64,000 nucleotides of DNA, from NCBI GenBank assembly GCA_002069125.1, contig MVZN01000010.1:1-64000 (forward strand). Direction: 5' to 3'. Positions 45,739 to 54,550 of the stretch are shown in pieces (the stretch's first letter is position 1; each line of letters starts with the position of its first letter). The position numbers were made by a program, and so were the translations under genes. The notes beneath the pieces are model-generated. The model ran no database searches. It worked only from the letters and a program-made list of their open reading frames with translations, and was not told the DNA's origin. This stretch comes from Spirochaetes bacterium ADurb.BinA120. GTDB taxonomy: Bacteria; Spirochaetota; UBA4802; UBA5368.

Positions 45739-45856
45739 TGGCCCTTTCTTTTCGATCAGCCGGCGGAAAGGCCGGCTTCCCCCAAAAATTGCTTGATTTT
45801 AGATCGATTCGCACGGGACACTTCCAGTTCAACCCGCCCTCCCGGCGGGGAACGCC

Positions 45857-47152
45857 ATGATAGACCGCTATTCAAGAAAAGAAATCGCCGGCATCTGGAC
45901 GCTCGAGAACAAGTTCCGGATATGGCTGGACATAGAAATCGCCGCGTGCGAGGCCAACGCGCGCCTCGGCCTTATTCCGGAGGAGGACCTGGCAAACATC
46001 CGCAAGAAGGCCGCCTTCGACGTCCGGCGGGTCCTGGAAATAGAGGAGCGGGTGCACCACGACGTAATCGCCTTCCTCACATGCGTAGGCGAGTCCGTGG
46101 GCCCCTCGGCGCGTTTTATCCACTACGGCCTGACCTCGAGCGACGTGGTCGATACGGCCCTATCGGTCCAGATGAAGCAGGCGGGCGCCATACTTCTTGG
46201 CGGCCTGGACACGCTTATCGAAAGGCTCCGCGCGCTCGCGCTCGAGCACAGGAAGACGGCCTGCATGGGCCGCTCGCACGGCGTACACGCGGAGCCCACC
46301 ACCTTCGGAATGAAGATGGCGCTCTACTTCAAGGAGTTCCAGCGCGACCGCGAGCGCCTCGCCCTGGCGATCGAGAACGCATCGTACGGAAAGCTCTCCG
46401 GGGCTGTGGGCACCTACAGCAATATCGACCCGGAGGTCGAGCGCTATGTCTGCGAGAAGCTGGGCCTTAAGGCCGAGCCGGTAGCCACGCAGATCATACA
46501 GCGCGACCGCCATGCGGAATTTATGGCGGCCCTGGCAATTACGGCCGGGAGCCTCGACAAGCTCGCCACGGAGATAAGGCACCTCCAGCGCACGGAGGTC
46601 CGCGAGGTCGAGGAGCCGTTCCAGAAGGGCCAGAAGGGCTCCTCCGCCATGCCGCACAAGCGCAACCCCATCCTCTCGGAGCGAGTCTCTGGCCTTTCGC
46701 GCGTCATTAAGGCGAACATGAACGTGGCCCTGGACAACATGACGCTCTGGCACGAGCGCGACATTTCCCACTCCTCCGCCGAGCGTGTGATACTGCCCGA
46801 CTCCACGGTGGCGCTCGACTACATCATCCACCGCATGATCTTCATACTGGACGGCCTCATCGTCTATCCCGAGGCCATGAGGGAGAACCTGGAACGCACC
46901 GGAGGGCTTTACCATTCGCAGTCGCTCCTCCTGAAGCTCGTGGAAAAGGGCATAACGCGCGAGGAGGCCTACGCCGCGGTCCAGGACATCGCCATGCGCG
47001 TATGGAAAAGGGAGGGGAGCCTCGAGGAGCTGGCGCGCCGCGACGAAAGGATAAGCGAGCTTCTGGACAGTGAAGAACTGGACGCGGTATTCGACATGGC
47101 TTCATATTTCAACAATATCGATTATATTTTCAGGAACGCGGGGCTCGAATAG
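45857..47152 (+). CDS. purB: adenylosuccinate lyase PurB
   Basis: 431 residues of the fumarase/aspartase superfamily. Signature SSAMPHKRNPI (about 262-272) holds the catalytic loop serines; TSSDVVDTALS and GRSHGVHAEPTTFG supply further active-site residues. It acts twice in purine synthesis, releasing fumarate from SAICAR and adenylosuccinate. Length matches the Bacillus/Thermotoga-type short form. It stands 118 bases after recO; no other purine gene is adjacent. Confidence 0.96.
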   Translation: MIDRYSRKEIAGIWTLENKFRIWLDIEIAACEANARLGLIPEEDLANIRKKAAFDVRRVLEIEERVHHDVIAFLTCVGESVGPSARFIHYGLTSSDVVDTALSVQMKQAGAILLGGLDTLIERLRALALEHRKTACMGRSHGVHAEPTTFGMKMALYFKEFQRDRERLALAIENASYGKLSGAVGTYSNIDPEVERYVCEKLGLKAEPVATQIIQRDRHAEFMAALAITAGSLDKLATEIRHLQRTEVREVEEPFQKGQKGSSAMPHKRNPILSERVSGLSRVIKANMNVALDNMTLWHERDISHSSAERVILPDSTVALDYIIHRMIFILDGLIVYPEAMRENLERTGGLYHSQSLLLKLVEKGITREEAYAAVQDIAMRVWKREGSLEELARRDERISELLDSEELDAVFDMASYFNNIDYIFRNAGLE

Positions 47153-47192
47153 AGCGCCGGGAAGTAACGCATCGCCCCCTTCCGGAAAAATT

Positions 47193-48392
47193 ATGGCGGT
47201 CAGCATGAACACGACAGAGCTCCCACCTCTCCGGGGAATGAAGGTCCTCGACTTCACCTACCTGCTTCCGGGGCCCTACGGCAGCATGATGCTTGCCGAT
47301 CTGGGCGCCGACATAATCAAGGTGGAAAATTTCAACAACCCCGATCTCATGCGCATAAGCGCCCCCTTTATAGACGGAGTGTCCGCGGCGTACGCGCACA
47401 TCAACAGGGGGAAGCGTTCGCTGGGGCTCGACCTTAAGACCCCGGGCGGACGCGAGATAGTCTTCCGGCTGCTAGGCGAATACGATATCGTGCTGGAGCA
47501 GTTCAGGCCGGGGGTGATGGAAAGGCTCGGCCTGGGCTACGAAGAGGTACGCAGGGCCGCTCCCTCCGTCATCTACTGTTCGCTTACCGGCTACGGAAGC
47601 ACGGGCCGCTACGCCGAACGCGCGGGCCACGACATAAACTATCTCGCGCTGTCCGGAATCGACTCGTACTCCGGCCGAAAGTCCCAGGGCCCGACTCTCT
47701 CCGGAATACAGATAGCCGACGTCTGCGGCGGGGGAAAGAACCTTGCCATAGCCGTGATGGCCGCCTATATACGCAGGCTTGCTGGCGGCGGGGGCGCCTA
47801 CATCGACCTGTCAATAACCGACAGCACATTCGCGCTTTCGGCCTTTCAGGCGGCCGGATTTCTCGCCGGGGGCCTGGAGCCCGCCCGTGAGGGCGAGATA
47901 CTAAACGGCGGCTCGGTTTACGACTATTATCGGACGTCCGACGGCAGGTATCTTTCGGTCGGATCACTCGAACCCAAGTTCGCGGAGGCCTTTTATCGCG
48001 CTATAGGCATGGACGAGATGGTCTCACCGGGCCTGCTGTCGCAGGAGGAGCTTATGGCCTCCAAGCGCCGGGTGGCGGAGACCATCGCCTCCCGAACGCT
48101 CGAGCACTGGCGCGGCGTATTCGGCGGCATCGATGCCTGCGTGGAGCCGGTACTCACCATGGACGAGGCCGTCCACTCCCCGCCGCTTGCCGACAGGGGC
48201 ATGGTGGCCGATGTGACAAACCACGCCGGGAGGACTTTGCGCCAGGTGGCAAGTCCTATCAAGATATGCGGCAAGGGCACCGCGACCGAGGCCGGTGCGC
48301 CGATAGGGCATCACAACGAGGAAATCCTCTCCTCGCTCGCCTACTCCCGGCAGGAGATCGATGAATTCAGAAAAAAGGGCGTAATAAACTGA
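47193..48392 (+). CDS. CaiB/BaiF-family CoA transferase
   Basis: 399 residues. GMKVLDFTYLLPGPYGSMMLADLGADIIKVE is the N-terminal CoA-binding region, given here as family features near residues 15-45; the catalytic aspartate is in RAGHDINYLALSG (about 150). Class III CoA transferases and alpha-methylacyl-CoA racemases share this fold; substrate not decided. Start at 47193 (GGAAAAATT upstream) or 47205. The stop overlaps the apparent CTG start of miaB. Its lack of a metabolic operon makes the role unclear. Confidence 0.88.
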   Translation: MAVSMNTTELPPLRGMKVLDFTYLLPGPYGSMMLADLGADIIKVENFNNPDLMRISAPFIDGVSAAYAHINRGKRSLGLDLKTPGGREIVFRLLGEYDIVLEQFRPGVMERLGLGYEEVRRAAPSVIYCSLTGYGSTGRYAERAGHDINYLALSGIDSYSGRKSQGPTLSGIQIADVCGGGKNLAIAVMAAYIRRLAGGGGAYIDLSITDSTFALSAFQAAGFLAGGLEPAREGEILNGGSVYDYYRTSDGRYLSVGSLEPKFAEAFYRAIGMDEMVSPGLLSQEELMASKRRVAETIASRTLEHWRGVFGGIDACVEPVLTMDEAVHSPPLADRGMVADVTNHAGRTLRQVASPIKICGKGTATEAGAPIGHHNEEILSSLAYSRQEIDEFRKKGVIN

Positions 48393-49696
48393 AAGGCAAA
48401 CGGTATTTCATAGAGACCTTCGGCTGTCAGATGAACAAGGGCGATTCGGACCTAATGGCCCATTCGCTCGAAAAAGCCGGCCTGCGGCGGGCGTCCGGCG
48501 AGGAAACGGCCGACATAGTCGTTTTCAACACCTGCTCGGTCCGCGCCCACGCCGAGGAACGCGCCCTGGCCCGCATACGTTCGGCGCGCAGTAAGGGCCA
48601 GGCGCTCATTGTCGTAACCGGCTGCATGGCGCAGCGCCTGGGAAAAAGGCTCCTGGCCCAGGGCTACGCGGACCTCGTGGTGGGGCCGTACCAGTCTCCG
48701 CGCCTGGGCGAGATTCTGTCCTCAGGCGGAGGGGCCCGGGCCTATCTGTCGCAGGACCATCGCGACTTCGCGCCGCGGACCGACGAGGCCGCGGCCGGGA
48801 GGCGCGACGAGCTCCCCTTCCACAAATGGGTAACCATCACCCATGGCTGCGAAAACTACTGCTCGTACTGCATCGTCCCTTACGTCAGGGGGAGGCTTAT
48901 ATCCTTCCCGTCGGAGGCCATACTGCGCCACATACGGCAGTGCGTCGAGGGAGGCGCGACCGAGATAACACTACTCGGACAGAACGTCAACCAGTACGGC
49001 ATGGACAGCGGAGACATCCCATTCCACCGTCTGCTTGCGCTGGCCGCGGAGACGCCGGGGCTTCTGCGGGTGAACTTCCTTACCTCGCATCCCATGGACT
49101 TCCGCGACGATATCGTAAGGGTCATCGCCGACCACGGCAACATCTCGCGCTCGGTCCACCTGCCCCTGCAGAGCGGCTCCGACAGGGTCCTCGCTCTCAT
49201 GAACCGAAAATACACGCTGGAGCGCTACGCCTCCATCATCGCCCACCTGGAAAGAACGCTCCCAGACCACGCCGTTTCGACCGATCTGATAGTCGGATTT
49301 CCCGGCGAGACCGAGGATGATTACGAGCTTACGCTCGAGGCGGTACGGCGCTTCCGATTCGACGAGGCCTTCATGTACGCCTATTCGCCGCGCGAGGGAA
49401 CGCCGTCCTTCGCCATGGAGGAAGGGATAGGCCGCGAGCGCAAGCTCGAGCGTTTACAAAATCTGATAGACCTTCAGCGGGCCATATCCCGGGAAAAGCT
49501 CCTCGCGCGGGTGGACCGCGCCGAGGAGATCATAGTGGAAGGACCGAGCAAAAAATCCCCCGACGAGTACCGCGGCCGTACCTATCTAAACCACCCCGCC
49601 GTGCTGCCGGCCGGGCCGGCCGATGTGGGGCGCAAGGTCAGCGTTATAATTAAAAAGCTGCGCGGCTCGACGCTTTACGGGGAGCGTAGTGCCTAA
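48389..49696 (+). CDS. miaB: tRNA 2-methylthio-N6-isopentenyladenosine synthase MiaB, apparent CTG start
   Basis: 435 residues if translation begins at CTG 48389, giving KGKRYFIETFGCQMNKGDSD at the N-terminus. The first ATG (48431) would omit the essential first cysteine of ETFGCQMN. The other cluster ligands are in NTCSVR and GCMAQ; the radical SAM cluster is in GCENYCSYCIVPYVRG; a TRAM domain ends at GSTLYG. An in-frame TGA at 48362 rules out a start further up, and no ATG, GTG or TTG lies between. The CTG overlaps the CaiB-gene stop (CTGA), suggesting coupling. It adds a methylthio group to ms2i6A37 of tRNA; the next gene overlaps its end by 8 bases. Confidence 0.9.
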   Translation: MKGKRYFIETFGCQMNKGDSDLMAHSLEKAGLRRASGEETADIVVFNTCSVRAHAEERALARIRSARSKGQALIVVTGCMAQRLGKRLLAQGYADLVVGPYQSPRLGEILSSGGGARAYLSQDHRDFAPRTDEAAAGRRDELPFHKWVTITHGCENYCSYCIVPYVRGRLISFPSEAILRHIRQCVEGGATEITLLGQNVNQYGMDSGDIPFHRLLALAAETPGLLRVNFLTSHPMDFRDDIVRVIADHGNISRSVHLPLQSGSDRVLALMNRKYTLERYASIIAHLERTLPDHAVSTDLIVGFPGETEDDYELTLEAVRRFRFDEAFMYAYSPREGTPSFAMEEGIGRERKLERLQNLIDLQRAISREKLLARVDRAEEIIVEGPSKKSPDEYRGRTYLNHPAVLPAGPADVGRKVSVIIKKLRGSTLYGERSA

Positions 49697-50822
49697 GGCG
49701 TCCATCGCCCTCGCCCTCGTTGCCGCGCTCTGCGCGCGCGCCCATGCCGCCGCGCCGTCGGAACGGGATTTCCTCGATAGAATACGCGCTCACGCCAGGC
49801 TGGGCGAGTCGGAGAAGCTGCGCTCCCTCGCCGCGGAATTCTATCGGGCGTATCCGAAGAGCGACTCCGTGGCCGAGGTCCGGCTGTATGCGGCCGACGC
49901 CGAGGAGGCGCCGGAGGAGGCCATCAGGCAATATAGGATCCTGCTCGAAAAATACCGCTATTTTAAGGACAGGGACCGCGCGGCGCTCGGCATCTGCCGG
50001 ACGCTGTACCTCCTCGCGCGATGGGGCGAGCTCGAGGCCGAGAGCGCGAGGGTCCTGGGGCTCTTTCCGAAAAGCGAGCACACCGCGGGCTTCCTGCTGT
50101 ACCGCGCCAAGGCTCTCATACATCTCGAACGCTTCGAGGAGGCCCTCGAGGGCTTACGCCGCGTCTCGGAGCTAAACCGCGAGTACGATGAGCTTGCCGC
50201 CACTCTCCTCGTAATGGCCTATGTGGAGAGAAAAACGACCGGCTACTCGCGCGCCTATCTCGTCTCCCTTCGGGAGCTCGTAACGGGTTTTCCCGAGGCG
50301 CCGAGCGCGCCGGGGGCGCTTTACCTGCTTGGGCGCTTCCACGAGAACAGGGGGGATTACGGCCGCGCCTACAGCGCGTACGCCGATCTCATGAAGCGCT
50401 ACCCTCGGGCCGTGGAGAGCGGCTTCGCCGCGGGGAGGATGGAGGAGCTTAAGGCGCACAAACCGACTCCGGCCCCATACCTGCCGGAGGAGGCCGCGAT
50501 CAGGCAGCTCGACTCCATCGACCTTCGCCACGATTCGGAACCGGGCGGCGCCGACGAGGAGGCCGAAGTGGCCTACGCCGTGGCCCTGGGGCCATTCTTT
50601 TCAAAGGCGGAGGCGGAGCGCGTGCGGCGGATCATATCCGGCGAGTTCTCGCCGATTCAGTCGGTAGCGGTAGCCGGCCGTCACCTCATTTACGTGGGCC
50701 GGGCGCGCGACACCGACTCCGCCGTTTCGCTAAAGATCCGGCTGGCCGAGGAATTCGCCATAAACGGTAACATCGTGAGGATTCGCAGGGACGAAAACCG
50801 GCGCTACATCTACGGAGACTGA
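49689..50822 (+). CDS. exported TPR protein with C-terminal SPOR domain
   Basis: 377 residues starting with GTG at 49689, inside the end of miaB. Signal peptide SIALALVAALCARAHAA. Helical TPR-like repeats (about 25-260, FEEALEGLRRVSELNREYDE type) are followed by a SPOR domain (about 297-370: YAVALGPFFSKAEAERVRRI and HLIYVGRARDTDSA). SPOR domains bind denuded septal peptidoglycan, so it is probably a periplasmic cell-division or envelope protein. mutS follows after 2 bases. Confidence 0.82.
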   Translation: MPKASIALALVAALCARAHAAAPSERDFLDRIRAHARLGESEKLRSLAAEFYRAYPKSDSVAEVRLYAADAEEAPEEAIRQYRILLEKYRYFKDRDRAALGICRTLYLLARWGELEAESARVLGLFPKSEHTAGFLLYRAKALIHLERFEEALEGLRRVSELNREYDELAATLLVMAYVERKTTGYSRAYLVSLRELVTGFPEAPSAPGALYLLGRFHENRGDYGRAYSAYADLMKRYPRAVESGFAAGRMEELKAHKPTPAPYLPEEAAIRQLDSIDLRHDSEPGGADEEAEVAYAVALGPFFSKAEAERVRRIISGEFSPIQSVAVAGRHLIYVGRARDTDSAVSLKIRLAEEFAINGNIVRIRRDENRRYIYGD

Positions 50823-50824
50823 GA

Positions 50825-53401
50825 ATGGACGCGAAGCTCACACCCATGCTCAAGCAGTACCTGGAGATAAAGAAAAAGCATCCGGGGGAGATCCTCTTCT
50901 TCCGCATGGGCGATTTCTACGAGATGTTCTTCGACGACGCGCACACCGCCTCGAAGGCGCTCAGCATAGCCCTCACCTCGCGCCAGAACGACGTCCCCAT
51001 GTGCGGCGTGCCCCATCACGCCGCCGAGAGCTATATAGCCCGCCTTATAAAGGCCGGACACCGCGTGGCGATCTGCGAGCAGATGGAGGCCGTCCCATCG
51101 TCGGGAACGGTGGTACGCCGCGAGGTGACGCGCGTCATCACCCCCGGCACCCTGGTGGAGCAGAACCTGCTTCAGTCCGACCACAACAACTACCTCGCCT
51201 CCGTGGTGGAGGGGCCGGACCGCATTGCCTTCGCCTTCGTGGACGTCTCGACCGGCGACTTTCACCTGTCGTCCATGGCTCACTCGGCCGACAAATACCG
51301 CGGAGAGCTCGCGCGCTTCTCGCCCCGCGAGGCCATTCACCACTCAATGAACGGCGCGGACGATACCGTGCTCGGATACCTCAAAAGCCGCGGGATACCG
51401 GTAAACCGCATAAACGAATGGCTGTATGACGTCGAATATCTCACCTCGGCCATAGCGGAGGCGTTTCGGCTCGCCGGGATAAAGGGCCTCGGCATGGAGG
51501 ACCCCCTCGAGATCCTCGCAGCCGGCTCCATACTGGAGTACTTAAAGGACACCCACAAGAAGGCCTTCGGCCACCTGAAGCCCCCCCGGCGAATCGTTGC
51601 CTCGGACTATATGGCCCTGGACGAGGCGACCATAGCCAACCTCGAACTGGTGCATAACTCGAACGACGGCGGCCGCGAGCGCACGCTCTACTCGGTGCTA
51701 AACAGGACCAAAACCGCCATGGGCCGCCGCCTGCTGGAGCGCAACCTGCTCCAGCCGCTCATCCGCGCCGACGAGATCGAGAAACGGCTGGACACGGTGC
51801 GCCTGTTCCACGAATCGGCTTCCCTTACCGCCGATCTCCAGGACCGCCTCGACGGCGTTTACGACATCGAGAGGCTCATAGCGCGTTTCGTCATAGGCCG
51901 ATGCACCCCGCGCGATTACCTGGCGCTCGCCGCCTCGATCGAGGCGGCCCTGGAGACCGCCAGGCTGCTGGAGGGAATCCCCCACGAGCTTGGAGCCAGG
52001 ATCATCGCGGCCGCAAACGAGTGCAAGCCCCTTGCGAAGCTTATCGGAGAGGTGATAGACGACGATCCGGCGCTTTCGCCCGAGCAGGGCCGCGTGGTGC
52101 GGCCCGGCCGAAGCGCGGAGCTCGACCGGCTTTACGATCTGAAAAAGGACTCGAAGAACTGGATGGTGGAATATCAGGAGGAGGAAAAGCGCCGCCTTGA
52201 AATCCCCACGCTAAAGGTGAAATACAACCGGGTGCTGGGCTACTATATCGAGGTTAGCAAGGGCCAGTCGTCGAAGGTGCCGGCCGATTATTTTCGCAAG
52301 CAGACGCTGGTGGGCGCCGAACGCTATACGACCGGGCGGCTGCAGTCATTCGAGTCGGACATTCTGGGCGCTTCGCAGAAGATAGCGGCCATGGAGACGG
52401 CCGAGCTCGAATCGCTCCACGGCGAGGTGCTCGCCCAAAGGCCCGGAATCCAGGAGCTGGCGGAGGCCCTGGGGGAGATCGATTTTCACTGCTCGCTTGC
52501 GGTGGCCGCGCTCGAAAACAGGTTCGTGCGCCCTTCCTTCAACGACCGGGGGGTGATGAACGTCTCCGGCGGCCGGCACCCGATAGTCGAAAAGTATTAC
52601 ACCAGGGAGGTCTTCATACCCAACGACGTGCGCATGGACGATTCGGGCGACTTCATCAAGATCATCACCGGCCCCAACATGTCGGGCAAGTCGACCTATA
52701 TACGCATGGCCGCGATTATTCAGCTTATGGCGCAGGCGGGATCGTACGTTCCCGCGGCCTCGGCGGAGCTGCCGATAGCGGACCGCATCTTCACGCGCAT
52801 AGGCGCCTCCGACAACATCTCGCGGGGAGAGTCCACCTTTCTCGTGGAGATGAACGAGACCGCCCTGATCCTGAACAACGCCACACATAAGAGCCTCATA
52901 GTTATGGACGAGGTGGGCCGGGGCACCAGCACCTTCGACGGCCTCTCAATCGCCTGGGCCGTGGTGGAGTACATACTGCGCTACATCCGCGCGAAGACCC
53001 TGTTCGCCACCCATTACCACGAACTGACCCGTCTTGGCGGACGGCGCGGAATCGTCAACTATACGGTGCTCGTAAAGGAGCACATGGGCGGGGTCGATTT
53101 CCTGCACCGGGTGGTCCCCGGCGCCGCCGACAGGTCCTACGGCATCCACGTGGCGCGCCTGGCCGGAATCCCGCGCGAGATCACCGCGCGCGCGCAGAAG
53201 ATACTGGAGCGCATGGAGAAGACCAACCGCGCAGGGAACGCGCCCGAATCGGCGGGAGAGGACGACGCGGGCGAACAGCTCGAGATATTCAACGCCGCCA
53301 ACCACCGGCTGGTGCAGGCGATCCGCGCCCTCGACATCGACACCCTCACCCCCCTCGACGCGATGAACGAACTGAACCGCCTGAAGAAGCTCGTGGAGTG
53401 A
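50825..53401 (+). CDS. mutS: DNA mismatch repair protein MutS
   Basis: 858 residues. Mismatch-recognition N-terminus with FYEMFFDDA (Phe-x-Glu), connector, lever and clamp, then the ABC ATPase: Walker A GPNMSGKSTYIRM (about 617), signature region SRGESTFLVEM and Walker B LIVMDEVGRGTSTFDG with the switch ATHYHEL. GGAGACTGAGA precedes the ATG. Length and motifs indicate full-function MutS1. It is the last gene before a tandem-repeat locus. Confidence 0.97.
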   Translation: MDAKLTPMLKQYLEIKKKHPGEILFFRMGDFYEMFFDDAHTASKALSIALTSRQNDVPMCGVPHHAAESYIARLIKAGHRVAICEQMEAVPSSGTVVRREVTRVITPGTLVEQNLLQSDHNNYLASVVEGPDRIAFAFVDVSTGDFHLSSMAHSADKYRGELARFSPREAIHHSMNGADDTVLGYLKSRGIPVNRINEWLYDVEYLTSAIAEAFRLAGIKGLGMEDPLEILAAGSILEYLKDTHKKAFGHLKPPRRIVASDYMALDEATIANLELVHNSNDGGRERTLYSVLNRTKTAMGRRLLERNLLQPLIRADEIEKRLDTVRLFHESASLTADLQDRLDGVYDIERLIARFVIGRCTPRDYLALAASIEAALETARLLEGIPHELGARIIAAANECKPLAKLIGEVIDDDPALSPEQGRVVRPGRSAELDRLYDLKKDSKNWMVEYQEEEKRRLEIPTLKVKYNRVLGYYIEVSKGQSSKVPADYFRKQTLVGAERYTTGRLQSFESDILGASQKIAAMETAELESLHGEVLAQRPGIQELAEALGEIDFHCSLAVAALENRFVRPSFNDRGVMNVSGGRHPIVEKYYTREVFIPNDVRMDDSGDFIKIITGPNMSGKSTYIRMAAIIQLMAQAGSYVPAASAELPIADRIFTRIGASDNISRGESTFLVEMNETALILNNATHKSLIVMDEVGRGTSTFDGLSIAWAVVEYILRYIRAKTLFATHYHELTRLGGRRGIVNYTVLVKEHMGGVDFLHRVVPGAADRSYGIHVARLAGIPREITARAQKILERMEKTNRAGNAPESAGEDDAGEQLEIFNAANHRLVQAIRALDIDTLTPLDAMNELNRLKKLVE

Positions 53402-53442
53402 ACCAGGGCCCGGCGGCATGCGCCTGAAAGCACGGTACACGC

Positions 53443-53602
53443 GTGAAAGCGCGATTTCCGGCTCTACTCAGCGGAAAGCCCCGTACTTACTTAAAAAGCG
53501 GCCGGACACGTGAAAGCGCGATTCCCGGCTCTACTCAGCGAAAAGCCCCGTACTCACTTAAAAAAGCGGCCGGACACGTGAAAGCGCGATTCCGAAATCG
53601 CG
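53443..53602. repeat. 67/68-bp tandem repeat, about 2.4 copies
   Basis: Units at 53443-53509 (67 bases) and 53510-53577 (68 bases) differ at three positions and one extra A; a third unit begins at 53578 and ends as GCGATTCCGAAATCGCG, a small hairpin. Each unit starts GTGAAAGCGCG and contains CACGTG at the junction. The frame running through it on the plus strand is compositional and overlaps a real gene, so it is not counted as coding. Confidence 0.85.
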
Positions 53603-53647
53603 CCGCGCCGTGCCGTGCCGTGCCGCGCCGTGCCGTGCCGCGCCGCG
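53603..53647. repeat. pentanucleotide repeat (CCGYG), nine copies
   Basis: Nine consecutive 5-base units, alternating CCGCG and CCGTG, directly after the longer tandem repeat. The whole block from 53402 to 53718 holds no gene; it separates convergent mutS and slipin genes. Confidence 0.85.
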
Positions 53648-53718
53648 CCCTCAGTATGTACGCTCCGCGCATCCGGCACGCGGGCGCCAAACGGGCGCCC
53701 GTCGGCCCGACGTGCGGT

Positions 53719-54462
53719 CTATTTCTTCATGAAATGCGAGATGACATCCAGCGGAATCGGGAAGAGCGTTGTCGAGTTGTTCTCGGTAGCCACCTCCCTG
53801 AGCGTCTGCAGATAGCGAAGCTGCAGCGCGATGGGATGCGTCTCCATGAGGGAGGCCGCTTCGATGAGCTTCGCCGCCGCCTGAAATTCGCCCTCGGCGT
53901 TGATGACCTTCGCGCGGCGCTCGCGCTCCGCCTCCGCCTGCTTGGCCATTGCCCGCTGCATCTCCTGCGGAAGGTCCACGTGCTTCACCTCGACCGCCGT
54001 CACCTTTATGCCCCACGGATCGGTGTGCGCGTCGAGCACGTTCTGAAGCTCCGAGTTTATGCGCTCGCGGTCGCTCAAGAGGTCGTCGAGTTCGTTCATG
54101 CCCAGTATGCTGCGAAGCGTGGTTTGCGCGAGCTGGGACGTCGCGTACATGAAGTCCTCGACCTCGGTTACCGCCTTGTTGGGATCGATGACCCTGAAAT
54201 ACACGACCGCGTTCACCTTGACTGAAACGTTATCGCGGGTAATGATGTCCTGCGGCGGAACGTCCATAACCACAAGGCGAAGGCTGACCCGCACCCATTT
54301 ATCGATGAACGGTATGATGATGATGATACCGGGCCCCTTGTGCGTTTTTAAAAGCCTTCCAAGCCGGAACACGACCGCCCGCTCGTACTCCTTGACGACC
54401 TTGATCGAAGCGATGACCAGAAGCACCGCAAGTATCAGCAATGTTGGAAACATCTCGAACAT
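53719..54462 (-). CDS. slipin (SPFH/band 7 stomatin-like protein)
   Basis: 247 residues. One N-terminal membrane helix (about 5-22), then a band 7 domain ([68 protein letters not shown]) and a coiled coil with [18 protein letters not shown]. Slipins oligomerise in membranes, and their genes often sit with nfeD, as here (88 bases downstream of nfeD on the same strand). In Pyrococcus the NfeD protease cleaves the slipin. Role: membrane quality control, inferred. Confidence 0.92.
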   Translation of the reverse strand: MFEMFPTLLILAVLLVIASIKVVKEYERAVVFRLGRLLKTHKGPGIIIIIPFIDKWVRVSLRLVVMDVPPQDIITRDNVSVKVNAVVYFRVIDPNKAVTEVEDFMYATSQLAQTTLRSILGMNELDDLLSDRERINSELQNVLDAHTDPWGIKVTAVEVKHVDLPQEMQRAMAKQAEAERERRAKVINAEGEFQAAAKLIEAASLMETHPIALQLRYLQTLREVATENNSTTLFPIPLDVISHFMKK

Positions 54463-54550
54463 CGTACACCTCCTGTGTGTCTTGTAATGTATAACTCCGG
54501 CGGATGGTCCGCGCCGCGGCCCCTCCGCGTTTCAGCCGCGGCGGGCTTCG

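Noticed and set aside
53443-54225. 260-codon plus-strand frame through the tandem repeats and the slipin gene
   Set aside because: Arises from repeat composition and the antisense strand of slipin; no start signal or homology.
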